A stretch of 27,825 nucleotides of DNA, taken from positions 1 through 27,825 of the forward strand of contig CAKSOB010000010.1 of the NCBI GenBank assembly GCA_934476545.1. The letters are read 5' to 3'. Under the pieces are notes generated by a model. The model was given only the letters and a program-made list of their open reading frames with translations. It searched no databases and was not told the origin of the DNA. The translations under genes were made by a program, and so were the position numbers. Of this stretch, positions 1-6,457 are shown in pieces; the first letter of the stretch is position 1; each line of letters begins with the position of its first letter. The DNA comes from an uncultured Eubacteriales bacterium (GTDB taxonomy: Bacteria; Bacillota; Clostridia; Oscillospirales; Acutalibacteraceae).

Positions 1-2
1 CG

Positions 3-92
3 CTGAAGCAGGTTGCCACCAAATACGGCGCAGGCAAGTATAAAACACCGGAAGAAGCTGCAAAGGATTGCGCAGCTTTGTTGGCGCAGTAG
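3..92 (+). CDS. C-terminal end of an unidentified protein (partial)
   Basis: An open frame runs in from the left edge and stops at TAG 90-92. The last 29 residues are visible, beginning LKQVATKYGAGKYKTPEE and ending ALLAQ. They look like an alpha-helical C-terminus, but the stretch is too short to assign a family. A strong hairpin with a T-run follows 15 bases after the stop, which supports a genuine gene end here. No function is proposed. Confidence 0.55.
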   Translation: MKQVATKYGAGKYKTPEEAAKDCAALLAQ

Positions 93-106
93 ACTAATTG
101 AAACAC

Positions 107-152
107 AAAAACCGACCAGCATGGAACATTCCTTGCCGCCGGTTTTTTCTTT
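107..152 (+). terminator. Rho-independent terminator of the left-edge gene
   Basis: An outer stem AAAAACCG (107-114) pairs with CGGTTTTT (140-147). An inner stem GCA-T-GGAA pairs with TTCC-T-TGC. The hairpin is followed by a T-rich tail, and it lies just after the TAG at 90-92. Confidence 0.7.
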
Positions 153-166
153 TGCGCAAAAAGAAA

Positions 167-197
167 ACCGCCCTGCACAGCGCAAGGCGGTCTTTTT
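167..197. terminator. Bidirectional terminator between convergent genes
   Basis: ACCGCC (167-172) pairs with GGCGGT (186-191). A T-run follows on the plus strand (193-197), and an A-run precedes it (T-run on the minus strand). It can therefore end the minus-strand methyltransferase transcript and back up the terminator at 107-152. Confidence 0.75.
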
Positions 198-810
198 ATG
201 CTTGTTTCTGGGCGGTGATGCACAGCCAGCCCTTTGGGTGGTGGTGCATCTGCACGTTGTAAAAGCCCACGGATTCCAGAATGCTTTGCAGCTCCTCGCC
301 GGTGTAAATCTTCATGCCGTCGATTTTCTCTGTCCACTTGTCGTCCTTGGCGTTCTCTCCGTCGCACTCGTTGCAGATGAGGAACGTGCCGCCGGGCTTC
401 AACACACGGTAAATCTCTCGGAAGCTTTGGGAAAGGTATGTCCAGAAGTACACCGTTTCAAAGGCGGTAACGAAGTCAAACCAGTCGGTGGCGAAGATGA
501 TTTTCTGCACATTGTCTTGGAAAATTACGCAGCGCCCCGCTGCAATATATCGTTGGTTTACCTTCTTTGCCTTTTCCACGCTGACAGGGGAGTAGTCAAT
601 GCCCTTCACAATCCCCTCCGGACACTGCTTGAGCATCTTGTGAATATTGGCACCGCCGCCGCACCCGCAGTCCAACACTCTGGCATCTTTGGGCAGGGGC
701 AGGAATCCCAAGCCCCAGTCTGCCAAGGCGCTGTGTCCAAAGTTCATCATGGACACCATCAGCTTGCCGCCAACGCCCGTGGGCTTTTTTGTATTCTCAA
801 AAAATGACAT
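196..810 (-). CDS. Class I SAM-dependent methyltransferase
   Basis: This 204-residue cytoplasmic protein has the glycine-rich SAM-binding motif I VLDCGCGGGANI at about residues 45-56. An acidic residue (GIDYSP) follows at the end of strand 2, and a conserved FDFVTAFETVYFW stretch occupies the motif IV region, as in the Methyltransf_11/25 (UbiE-like) families. Length is normal for a single-domain small-molecule methyltransferase. The substrate cannot be read from the sequence. AAGGAGG lies a few bases upstream of the ATG at 810 on the minus strand and fixes the start. The gene is monocistronic: it has its own promoter (865-894) and terminator (167-197). An imperfect palindrome just after the -10 box (842-863) resembles the operator found at feo and ahpC, so control by the same metal-responsive regulator is possible but unproven. 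Confidence 0.85.
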   Translation of the reverse strand: MSFFENTKKPTGVGGKLMVSMMNFGHSALADWGLGFLPLPKDARVLDCGCGGGANIHKMLKQCPEGIVKGIDYSPVSVEKAKKVNQRYIAAGRCVIFQDNVQKIIFATDWFDFVTAFETVYFWTYLSQSFREIYRVLKPGGTFLICNECDGENAKDDKWTEKIDGMKIYTGEELQSILESVGFYNVQMHHHPKGWLCITAQKQA

Positions 811-841
811 CGGATTTCCTCCTTTTCGCTTTGCATCTCAT

Positions 842-863
842 TGAGTTAGTTGTTGCTTACTCA
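842..863. promoter_or_regulatory. Imperfect TTAG-N6-CTTA operator-like palindrome
   Basis: TGAGTTAG (842-849), a six-base spacer, then CTTACTCA (856-863) form 8-base arms with one mismatch. It starts directly downstream of the -10 box of the methyltransferase promoter. Its core differs by one base from the TTAG-N6-CTAA palindromes at 5708, 6274, 6390 and 11793. Confidence 0.4.
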
Positions 864-864
864 C

Positions 865-894
865 AGTATAGCATAGAGAATCGGTAGGATTCAA
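865..894 (-). promoter_or_regulatory. Sigma-A-like promoter of the methyltransferase gene
   Basis: Reading the minus strand: TTGAAT (889-894), an 18-base spacer, then TATACT (865-870) preceded by TGC, an extended -10. It is correctly placed about 55 bases before the start codon. Confidence 0.65.
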
Positions 895-910
895 GAGGTA
901 GTTTTGCACA

Positions 911-940
911 AAAAAAGCCCCCAACCTCGGTTGGGGGCTT
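911..940 (-). terminator. Rho-independent terminator of the lipoprotein gene
   Basis: AAGCCCCCAA (915-924) pairs with TTGGGGGCTT (931-940). In minus-strand reading a run of eight or so T follows the stem. It sits four bases after the lipoprotein stop codon. Confidence 0.85.
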
Positions 941-944
941 TGGG

Positions 945-1913
945 TTATGCGTTGGTATAAGAAACGTAGATGGTTACCTTGTCGTCGGTCAGGTCTACGG
1001 TGCTTACTTCGTTTTGTAGATTGCCGTTCTTCCGGGCAGTGTAAATCTGCGCCTTCTTGCCGCTTGGTGTGTACACACTGATTTGTGTATCCTTGTCCAC
1101 CGTCACGGTCTTTTTGCTCTCGGTGTTGCCGTCCAAGGTTACAATGGTCAGTTCGGTGGTGTCGGTGCCGTCGGTCACAATAGACTTGGCGGTCTTGTTC
1201 ATGTTGATAGTGCTGTTGGCGGAGTAATTCACTTGGGTTTGACCGGTGATATTGCCCTTCAAATCCAGAACATCCTCTACCAATGCCTTGACCTGCTTGG
1301 TGGATTCGTCTACATAGTAATAGTGGAAGCGGTTGGCGTTCTCCTCGCCGGAAACGATCACCTGTGTTTTTACAATGATGCCGTCAGCACCCTGATAGCA
1401 CTCTACGTCCTCCTCATGAACACCGGTGGTGCGCATGAAGCTGTTAGGCAGGGCAGCAACGAATTTTGCATAGTCGGTGCCGGACACAATGGTCAGAGTC
1501 TTAGTTTCTGCCACGCCGTTGCCAAAGAGGGTTGCGCTGTACTCTACGCCCACGCCCTCCGGAGTCAGTTCGCCGGAGCGAGCGCCGGTTGGGTTGCTGT
1601 CCTTATCGGCAGACATCGTATCGTAGCACAAAGTTTTCTTGTCCAAGCGATACTGTGCAGCGGTCATGTCGGTGGTGTTGCCGTTCACATCCTTGGTTTC
1701 GCTGAGGGTAATGATTTCCTTATTGTTTGCCAGAGCGGTGAGGATGTTGTTCACCTCTCGCAGCTCCTTCAGGGAAAAGCCGGAAACCACAGAGCCGATC
1801 TCCACGCCGGAGGATGTAACGGTAGGCTGTTGATTGCCGCAGCCCACCAGTGTGGTGGCAACCGCAGCGGAGCAGAGCAGCGCAGCCAGAATCAGAGCGA
1901 GTTTCTTTTTCAT
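945..1913 (-). CDS. Secreted lipoprotein of unknown function
   Basis: This 322-residue protein starts with a classic lipoprotein signal: MKKK, a hydrophobic stretch, then lipobox LVGC with the lipid-anchored Cys at residue 25. The mature part is rich in Thr, Ser, Asp and Val and in alternating beta-strand-like segments (for example KTLTIVSGTDYAKF). This resembles LolA/LppX-type or other beta-rich substrate-binding lipoproteins, but I do not recognise the family. A GGGAGGT ribosome binding site precedes the ATG. The gene is monocistronic, with an extended -10 promoter around 1982-1990 and a strong terminator right after the stop. It is divergent from the SPFH operon and separated from it by about 370 bases. 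Surface anchoring on the outer face of the membrane is inferred from the signal peptide. Confidence 0.8.
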   Translation of the reverse strand: MKKKLALILAALLCSAAVATTLVGCGNQQPTVTSSGVEIGSVVSGFSLKELREVNNILTALANNKEIITLSETKDVNGNTTDMTAAQYRLDKKTLCYDTMSADKDSNPTGARSGELTPEGVGVEYSATLFGNGVAETKTLTIVSGTDYAKFVAALPNSFMRTTGVHEEDVECYQGADGIIVKTQVIVSGEENANRFHYYYVDESTKQVKALVEDVLDLKGNITGQTQVNYSANSTINMNKTAKSIVTDGTDTTELTIVTLDGNTESKKTVTVDKDTQISVYTPSGKKAQIYTARKNGNLQNEVSTVDLTDDKVTIYVSYTNA

Positions 1914-1981
1914 TGGTAAAACCTCCCAAAAACGTTCCTTGCAGACAAAAGCAGAAGTTTGTCCGAATGTTCTCTTGTAGT

Positions 1982-1990
1982 ATTATAGCA
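1982..1990 (-). promoter_or_regulatory. Extended -10 promoter of the lipoprotein gene
   Basis: On the minus strand the sequence reads TGCTATAAT, a perfect extended -10 box, about 70 bases before the lipoprotein start. No good -35 box is visible at 16-18 bases. The rest of the 1914-2286 intergenic stretch is A-rich and contains no convincing gene. Confidence 0.6.
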
Positions 1991-2086
1991 GAAGTGCAGG
2001 GGGAAAAGCGAGAGAAAATCCAAAATTTTTGCAAAAAAACAAAAGAAATCGTAAAAAAATCCCCCGCAAGGCGCACCGTGCAGGGA

Positions 2087-2100
2087 GAAAAGCGCTTTCA
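2087..2100. promoter_or_regulatory. Possible cre-like site (CcpA)
   Basis: GAAAAGCGCTTTCA resembles the catabolite-responsive element TGAAANCGNTTNCA, with a good 3' half and an imperfect 5' half. It lies between the divergent lipoprotein and SPFH-operon promoters. It shares AAAAGCGCTTT with a palindrome upstream of hprK (17258-17269). A weak call. Confidence 0.25.
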
Positions 2101-2167
2101 CCACCGAGAACACCTGTTGCAAAAAAGCGAGAGTTGCAGTCGAAACCGGACAAGCCATTCGGAAAAA

Positions 2168-2195
2168 TTTACAAAAAATGCAAAATTCCTATAGA
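2168..2195 (+). promoter_or_regulatory. Candidate promoter of the SPFH operon
   Basis: TTTACA (2168-2173), a 16-base spacer, then TATAGA (2190-2195). A short hairpin AATCCC/GGGATT follows in the leader at about 2230-2246. The region is AT-rich, so other -10 choices exist, for example TAAAAT near 2215. Confidence 0.4.
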
Positions 2196-2286
2196 TTTTT
2201 TCTTAATTTTATAGTAAAATGAAAACGAAATCCCCTAGCGGGATTGGGAAAGAAGCGTTCCGAGTGAACGTAGTCAGGAGGATACT

Positions 2287-3591
2287 ATGGGACTATTGAA
2301 AGCCGGCATCGGCTCTTTGGGCGGCACCTTGGCTGACCAATGGAAAGAATTTTTTTACTGTGACGCATTAGATAAAGATACACTGGTGGTGCGGGGCAAA
2401 AAGCAAACCAGTCGTCGCTCCTCTAACACAAAGGGACACGACAACATCATCTCCAACGGTTCCGGCATTGCGATAGCCGACGGACAGTGCATGATGATTG
2501 TGGAGCAGGGTAAAATCGTGGAGGTTTGCGCCGAACCGGGCGAGTACACCTACGATACCTCCACCGAGCCGTCTATTTTCTCCGGCTCTTTGGGCAAAAG
2601 TATTCTGGATACCTTTAAGCTGATTGGCAAGCGGTTCACCTACGGTGGCGACACCGGCAAAGACCAACGGGTGTACTACTTCAACCTGAAGGAATTGGTG
2701 GACAATAAATTCGGTACTGCCAACCCGATTCCCTTCCGTGTGGTGGATAACAACATCGGTTTGGACTTGGATACGGCGGTGCGCTGCAATGGTATTTATT
2801 CTTATAAAATCACCAACCCGCTGCTGTTCTACACCCATGTGTGCGGCAACGTGGAGGAGGACTACGAGCGCAGCGAACTGGACTCTCAGCTGAAAACCGA
2901 GTTCATCAGCGCTTTGCAGCCGGCATTTGCCAAGCTCTCTCAACTGGGAATGCGCCCCAACGCCATCCCCGGTCACGCAGAGGAGCTGTGCAACGCCATG
3001 AACGAAGCCCTCAGCGCCAAGTGGAGTGAGCTGCGTGGTATCTCCGTGGTGTCCATCGCCATGAACCCCATCACCTTGCCGGAGGAAGATGCAGAACTCA
3101 TTAAGGAACTGCAAAAGGGCGCTACCATGCGGGACCCAAGAATGGCAGCCGCTCAACTGACCAGCGCTCAAGCTGACGCTATGCGGAAAGCCGCCGCCAA
3201 CGAAAGCGGCGCCATAACAGGCTTTATGGGTATGGGCATGGCAGGAGGCATGGGCAACAATATTCAGTCCCTGTTCCAAATGGGCGGACAGGAGCCTGCT
3301 CCGACCACCCCTGCGCCTAGCGGCAACACCTGGAACTGTGATTGCGGCACCGAGAATACCGGTAACTTCTGCATGAACTGCGGCAGTCCCAAGCCACAAA
3401 CAGACTGGACTTGTTCTTGTGGTGCGGTGAATAAGGGTAAATTCTGTACCAATTGCGGCAAGCCAAAGCCTGCGGCAGAGGCGCATTATCGCTGCAGCAA
3501 CTGCGGTTGGGAGCCGGAGGATTCCAAGAATCCGCCGAAGTTCTGCCCGCAGTGTGGCGACCCATTTAACGACAACGATAAAATTTCCTAA
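2287..3591 (+). CDS. SPFH/Band 7 protein with C-terminal zinc ribbons (YdjI-like)
   Basis: This 434-residue cytoplasmic protein has an N-terminal SPFH (stomatin/flotillin-like) domain of the YdjI or 'virion core protein' family at about residues 20-270. Typical segments are KEFFYCDALDKDTLVVRG and GSGIAIADGQCMMIVEQGKI. A Gly/Met-rich linker (about 310-335) leads to three CxC/CxxC zinc ribbons near residues 350-427: CDCGTENTGNFCMNCG, CSCGAVNKGKFCTNCG, and CSNCGW...CPQCG. B. subtilis YdjI is shorter, so the ribbons are an extension. In Bacillus, YdjI associates with PspA and is brought to the membrane by YdjG and YdjH under membrane stress. The next two genes here are YdjG- and YdjH-like, so a membrane-surface scaffold role is inferred. 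AGGAGG precedes the ATG. It is the first gene of a three-gene operon. Confidence 0.88.
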   Translation: MGLLKAGIGSLGGTLADQWKEFFYCDALDKDTLVVRGKKQTSRRSSNTKGHDNIISNGSGIAIADGQCMMIVEQGKIVEVCAEPGEYTYDTSTEPSIFSGSLGKSILDTFKLIGKRFTYGGDTGKDQRVYYFNLKELVDNKFGTANPIPFRVVDNNIGLDLDTAVRCNGIYSYKITNPLLFYTHVCGNVEEDYERSELDSQLKTEFISALQPAFAKLSQLGMRPNAIPGHAEELCNAMNEALSAKWSELRGISVVSIAMNPITLPEEDAELIKELQKGATMRDPRMAAAQLTSAQADAMRKAAANESGAITGFMGMGMAGGMGNNIQSLFQMGGQEPAPTTPAPSGNTWNCDCGTENTGNFCMNCGSPKPQTDWTCSCGAVNKGKFCTNCGKPKPAAEAHYRCSNCGWEPEDSKNPPKFCPQCGDPFNDNDKIS

Positions 3592-3630
3592 GGGATAGCA
3601 TCCCTATTATAATGGAAAGGGGAGAAAGAA

Positions 3631-4722
3631 ATGCCAACAGGAAAAGCTCACAAGTGTCCTTGCTGCGGCGGCGCCATTGAGTTTGACAGCAACCTGCAAA
3701 AGATGAAGTGTCCTTACTGCGACACAGAGTTCGATGTAGATGCGGCGAAAGATTACAGCGATGCCACAGAAAACGACAACCAACAAGACAACATGGACTG
3801 GGAATCCACTGCCGGACAGGAGTGGAACGACGACGAAAAAGAGAACGTTCGGGTCTATGTGTGTAATTCCTGCGGCGGTGAGATTTTGGGCGATAAAACC
3901 ACCGCTGCCACCAGTTGCCCCTTCTGCGGCAACCCGGTAGTTATGTCCGGTCAGGTTTCCGGCGACTTAAAACCGGACTATGTGATTCCCTTTAAGCTGG
4001 ACAAAAAAGCGGCAAAAGCGGAGCTTCGCAAGCATTTGAAAGGCAAGCCCTTTTTGCCGGGCGCCTTTAAAACAGAGCATCACATTGATGAAATCAAGGG
4101 CGTATACGTTCCCTTCTGGCTCTTTGATGCCGACGTAGACGCCAATATTCGATACCGTGCCACTAAAATCCGCAAGTGGCGAGTGGGGGACTATGACTAC
4201 ACCGAAACCAAGTTCTATGCCATCTATCGCTCCGGCAGCATGGGCTTCCAAATGGTGCCGGTGGACGGTTCCTCCAAAATGGCGGATGATTTAATGGAAT
4301 CCATCGAGCCGTTCGATTTCTCCGATGCGGTGGATTTCCAAACAGCGTATCTCTCCGGCTACTTTGCAGACCGCTACGATGTGACCGAGGAGCAGAGTAT
4401 CGACCGTGCCAACGAGCGCATTAAGAACAGCACGGAATCGGCGTTTCGTGCCACCGTTACCGGCGGGTATACTTCCGTGCTTACCGAGAGCCGCCAAGTG
4501 AACCTCCACAACAGCAAGGCGAAGTATGCCCTCTATCCCGTGTGGCTGCTGAACACCACTTGGCAGGGCAAAAAATACACCTTTGCCATGAACGGGCAAA
4601 CCGGTAAATTCGTAGGCGACTTGCCATCCTCCGGCGGAAAAATGGCAGCCATCGCCGCAGGCTTATCCGCAGCGTGGGGCGCAGCTATCTTTGGTGGGCT
4701 GTACCTGCTGTGGCTGTTGTAA
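3631..4722 (+). CDS. TFIIB-type zinc-ribbon membrane protein (YdjG-like)
   Basis: This 363-residue protein has two N-terminal zinc ribbons. The first is CPCCGG...CPYCDTEF (about residues 9-33) and the second CNSCGGEIL...CPFCGNP (about residues 76-100). A soluble beta-rich region (KGVYVPFWLFDADV; YALYPVWLLNTTW) follows, and one hydrophobic segment ends the chain (about 338-363), giving a C-tail membrane anchor. This layout matches proteins annotated as TFIIB-type zinc ribbon-containing, including B. subtilis YdjG, which with YdjH forms the membrane platform for PspA/YdjI. A GGAGA-type ribosome binding site sits before the ATG at 3631. Its stop codon TAA (4720-4722) is part of the ribosome binding site of the next gene, which indicates tight co-translation. 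Confidence 0.85.
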   Translation: MPTGKAHKCPCCGGAIEFDSNLQKMKCPYCDTEFDVDAAKDYSDATENDNQQDNMDWESTAGQEWNDDEKENVRVYVCNSCGGEILGDKTTAATSCPFCGNPVVMSGQVSGDLKPDYVIPFKLDKKAAKAELRKHLKGKPFLPGAFKTEHHIDEIKGVYVPFWLFDADVDANIRYRATKIRKWRVGDYDYTETKFYAIYRSGSMGFQMVPVDGSSKMADDLMESIEPFDFSDAVDFQTAYLSGYFADRYDVTEEQSIDRANERIKNSTESAFRATVTGGYTSVLTESRQVNLHNSKAKYALYPVWLLNTTWQGKKYTFAMNGQTGKFVGDLPSSGGKMAAIAAGLSAAWGAAIFGGLYLLWLL

Positions 4723-4734
4723 GGAGGGGTGACG

Positions 4735-5589
4735 ATGAAACAAAAATGGATTGCCTTTTTTGCGGTATTGACTCTGTGCATCGCCTTTCCTATGAGCGTG
4801 TTCGCAGCGTCCTCCTCTTCTACTTCTTCCACCATTCCCGACCATCGGTTGCAGCCACGAGTGGTGGATAATGCCAACCTGCTCACCGCTTCGGAAGAGC
4901 AGGAGTTGGAGAAGTATCTGGACTCCATCAGCGAGGACTTGAAGTTTGACATTGCGGTGGTCACCACCGACACGATCAATGGCAAAACCCCAATGGCATA
5001 TGCCGATGATTTCTATGACTACAATGGCTATGGATACGGCGATGACCGGGACGGCGCGCTGCTTCTGGTTTCTATGGAGGATAGAGACTACTGGATTACC
5101 ACCTGTGGCTACGGCATCACCGCCATTACCGACTACGGTATTGACTATTTGGAGGACAAATTCGTTTCCGATTTGAGCGACGGCGACTATGCCGATGCCT
5201 TCCACACCTTTGGCAAGCAAACCAAGTGGTTGGTAGAGCAGGCTCGCAAGGGCGATGTCTACGACGTGGGCAGCCGAGAGCCATTCAAGCTAGTGCGAAA
5301 TATCGTCATTGCGGCGGTGGGCGGCGTGATTTTGGGCATCGTTACCATGTGCATCATCCGCAGCGCTACCATGAAGTCGGTGCGGCAGCAGGTGGGCGCA
5401 GCCCAGTATGAAAAAAACGGCAGCCTCCATCTTACCGACAACCGAGATGTTTACCTCTACAACACCGTGGACCGACGCTACAATCCGCCCTCTAAAAGCA
5501 GCGGAAGCGGCGGAAGCGGCGGGGGAGGCAGCAGCACCCACAGCAGCTCCTCCGGCTCCAGTCACGGCGGTGGCGGCGGTAAATTTTAA
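4735..5589 (+). CDS. TPM-domain membrane protein with Gly/Ser-rich tail (YdjH-like)
   Basis: I chose the ATG at 4735 over the GTG at 4729 because AAGGAGGG (4721-4728) is then seven bases away. The 284-residue product has a signal sequence or first membrane segment (residues 1-25). A TPM domain (TLP18.3/Psb32/MOLO-1 fold, about 35-160; VVDNANLLTASEEQELEKYL and AVVTTDTINGKTPMAYADDF) follows. A second membrane segment (about 185-207, IVIAAVGGVILGIVTMCII) comes next, and the tail ends in Gly/Ser/His-rich repeats. The TPM domain would lie outside the cell. Low-complexity Gly/Ser tails are common in TPM proteins. Third gene of the SPFH operon, followed by a terminator at 5625-5654. Resembles B. subtilis YdjH, the YdjG partner; a membrane-stress role is inferred. 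Confidence 0.85.
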   Translation: MKQKWIAFFAVLTLCIAFPMSVFAASSSSTSSTIPDHRLQPRVVDNANLLTASEEQELEKYLDSISEDLKFDIAVVTTDTINGKTPMAYADDFYDYNGYGYGDDRDGALLLVSMEDRDYWITTCGYGITAITDYGIDYLEDKFVSDLSDGDYADAFHTFGKQTKWLVEQARKGDVYDVGSREPFKLVRNIVIAAVGGVILGIVTMCIIRSATMKSVRQQVGAAQYEKNGSLHLTDNRDVYLYNTVDRRYNPPSKSSGSGGSGGGGSSTHSSSSGSSHGGGGGKF

Positions 5590-5624
5590 GGAACATTCCA
5601 TTGGTAAATCTTACATAAATTTTC

Positions 5625-5654
5625 ATCCCCGCACAGCTTTGTGTGGGGATTTTT
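5625..5654 (+). terminator. Rho-independent terminator of the SPFH operon
   Basis: ATCCCCGCAC (5625-5634) pairs with GTGTGGGGAT (5641-5650), with one G-T wobble and a six-base loop. TTTT follows. It isolates the SPFH operon from feo. Confidence 0.85.
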
Positions 5655-5695
5655 CATTACAAACGGTTTTGGTAGGCTTATTTTGGAAAAAAGGA

Positions 5696-5724
5696 TTGAC
5701 AAATAAATTAGCCTATGCTAATCT
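5696..5724 (+). promoter_or_regulatory. feo operon promoter P1
   Basis: TTGACA (5696-5701), a 17-base spacer, then TAATCT (5719-5724) preceded by TGC, an extended -10. The palindrome 5708-5721 covers the spacer and the first half of the -10 box, a position typical of repression by steric block. Confidence 0.8.
5708..5721. promoter_or_regulatory. TTAG-N6-CTAA operator 1 (DtxR/IdeR-like)
   Basis: TTAGCCTATGCTAA, with arms TTAGC and GCTAA, overlaps promoter P1. A further half site TTAGC follows at 5730-5734. The half site resembles those of DtxR-family metal regulators (IdeR, MntR), which fits the feo genes downstream. The identity of the regulator is inferred. Confidence 0.65.
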
Positions 5725-5788
5725 ATAAGTTAGCGAGGGTGAACCTGCGGAGTTTTCCCTTGAACTGAAATTGAAAAGAGGGGTTTTT

Positions 5789-6007
5789 ATGGTTCCATTA
5801 GCCGTAATTCGCCCCGGCGAAACGTGTGTGATTCAGCGCATTGGCGGCAACGACAAAACAAGAAGATTCTTAGAATCTTTGGGCTTTGTGGCAGGCAGCC
5901 AAATTGCGGTGGTAACGGAGACCGGGGGGAACTTAATCGTTAGTGTAAAAGATTCCCGGTTAGCGATTAGCCGAGAAATGGCAAGCAAGGTTATGGTTGT
6001 TTGTTAA
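5789..6007 (+). CDS. feoA: FeoA, SH3-like partner of FeoB (first copy)
   Basis: I chose the ATG at 5789 rather than the in-frame TTG at 5771 because AGAGGGG lies five bases upstream. The 72-residue product is a single FeoA domain (SH3-like small barrel): a short strand with PGETCVIQRI, then a basic turn with NDKTRRFLESLGFVAGSQIAVV, then a closing VKDSRLAISREMASKVMVV strand pair. FeoA proteins act in the cytoplasm and assist the FeoB ferrous iron transporter. First gene of the feo operon, directly under promoter P1, with a second feoA 29 bases downstream. It lacks the usual LxDL/G..G N-terminal wording of the second copy, so the two are diverged paralogues rather than a recent duplication. Confidence 0.88.
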   Translation: MVPLAVIRPGETCVIQRIGGNDKTRRFLESLGFVAGSQIAVVTETGGNLIVSVKDSRLAISREMASKVMVVC

Positions 6008-6036
6008 AGAGTAGATTGTCCTAAGGAGGGGAAAAT

Positions 6037-6258
6037 ATGAAAACGTTGCGGGATTGCAAAACGGGCGATACCATTTCCGTGGTAAAGCTTCACGGCGAAG
6101 GTGCTGTCCGCAGACGCTTGATGGATATGGGTATCACCAAGGGCGCAGAAATTTTCATTCGAAAAGTAGCGCCGCTGGGTGATCCGGTTGAAATCACCGT
6201 CCGTGGCTACGAACTGTCCTTGCGGAAAGCGGACAGCGATTGCATTGAAGTGCAATAA
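6037..6258 (+). CDS. feoA: FeoA, SH3-like partner of FeoB (second copy)
   Basis: This 73-residue FeoA domain protein has the family pattern LRDCKTGDTISVVKL, then GEGAVRRRLMDMGITKGAEI, then PLGDPVEITVRGYELSLRK. It is closer to the consensus than the first copy. AAGGAGGGG precedes the ATG at good spacing. Tandem feoA genes ahead of feoB are frequent in Clostridia, where the two may form a mixed complex with FeoB; that is inference. About 200 non-coding bases follow before feoB. They contain a second promoter with its own operator, so feoB may also be expressed without the feoA genes. Confidence 0.92.
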   Translation: MKTLRDCKTGDTISVVKLHGEGAVRRRLMDMGITKGAEIFIRKVAPLGDPVEITVRGYELSLRKADSDCIEVQ

Positions 6259-6261
6259 TTT

Positions 6262-6290
6262 TTTACCGAATGGTTAGTGTGGTCTAATAA
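6262..6290 (+). promoter_or_regulatory. Second feo promoter P2 (upstream of feoB)
   Basis: TTTACC (6262-6267), a 17-base spacer, then TAATAA (6285-6290). The palindrome 6274-6287 lies at the same offset from the -35 box (12 bases) as in P1 and likewise ends in the first three bases of the -10 box. Confidence 0.55.
6274..6287. promoter_or_regulatory. TTAG-N6-CTAA operator 2
   Basis: TTAGTGTGGTCTAA overlaps the spacer and -10 box of promoter P2. It has the same outer arms as operator 1 with an unrelated centre, which is what a protein-binding palindrome would show. Confidence 0.55.
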
Positions 6291-6328
6291 TGGGTGTAGA
6301 CGGCTAACTGTTCTTACGTTCGCTACAT

Positions 6329-6377
6329 TTTTTTCATCTGTCCGTTCTTGCCTAAAAGAGGAATGGAGATGAAAAAA
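6329..6377. repeat. Inverted repeat in the feoB leader
   Basis: TTTTTTCATCT (6329-6339) and AGATGAAAAAA (6367-6377) are perfect 11-base arms separated by 27 bases. As RNA this is an AU-rich hairpin whose right arm overlaps the start of a possible short leader reading frame. Function unknown. Confidence 0.45.
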
Positions 6378-6434
6378 TGGGTTATAGAGTTAGCGGCAGC
6401 TAATAAAAAAGTAGTTGCGGCTGACTTCGGCTGA
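6369..6434 (+). CDS. Possible 21-residue leader peptide before feoB
   Basis: AGAGGA lies nine bases before an ATG at 6369 (in-frame ATG also at 6363). The frame encodes a short peptide beginning MKKWVIELAAANKKVVAADF and stops at TGA 6432-6434, 23 bases before feoB. No homologue is recognised. The frame contains the palindrome 6390-6403, and part of the leader hairpin lies over its start. It could be a translated leader that couples to feoB, or chance. Confidence 0.25.
   Translation: MKKWVIELAAANKKVVAADFG
6390..6403. promoter_or_regulatory. TTAG-N6-CTAA palindrome 3 in the feoB leader
   Basis: TTAGCGGCAGCTAA has arms TTAGC/GCTAA identical to operator 1. It is about 100 bases downstream of promoter P2 and 55 bases before feoB. 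It might act as a roadblock or auxiliary operator. It also lies inside a possible short reading frame, so its role is less certain than operators 1 and 2. Confidence 0.4.
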
Positions 6435-6457
6435 TTCATGACGAAGGAGCAAAGAGT

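Noticed and set aside
2368..3486. Long minus-strand open frame opposite the SPFH gene
   Set aside because: It is fully antisense to a clear SPFH/zinc-ribbon gene, has His/Gly-rich low-complexity translation and no ribosome binding site, and matches no family.
5730..5788. Riboswitch in the feoA leader
   Set aside because: The leader is under 60 bases and shows no conserved aptamer pattern. The promoter-overlapping palindrome explains regulation better.
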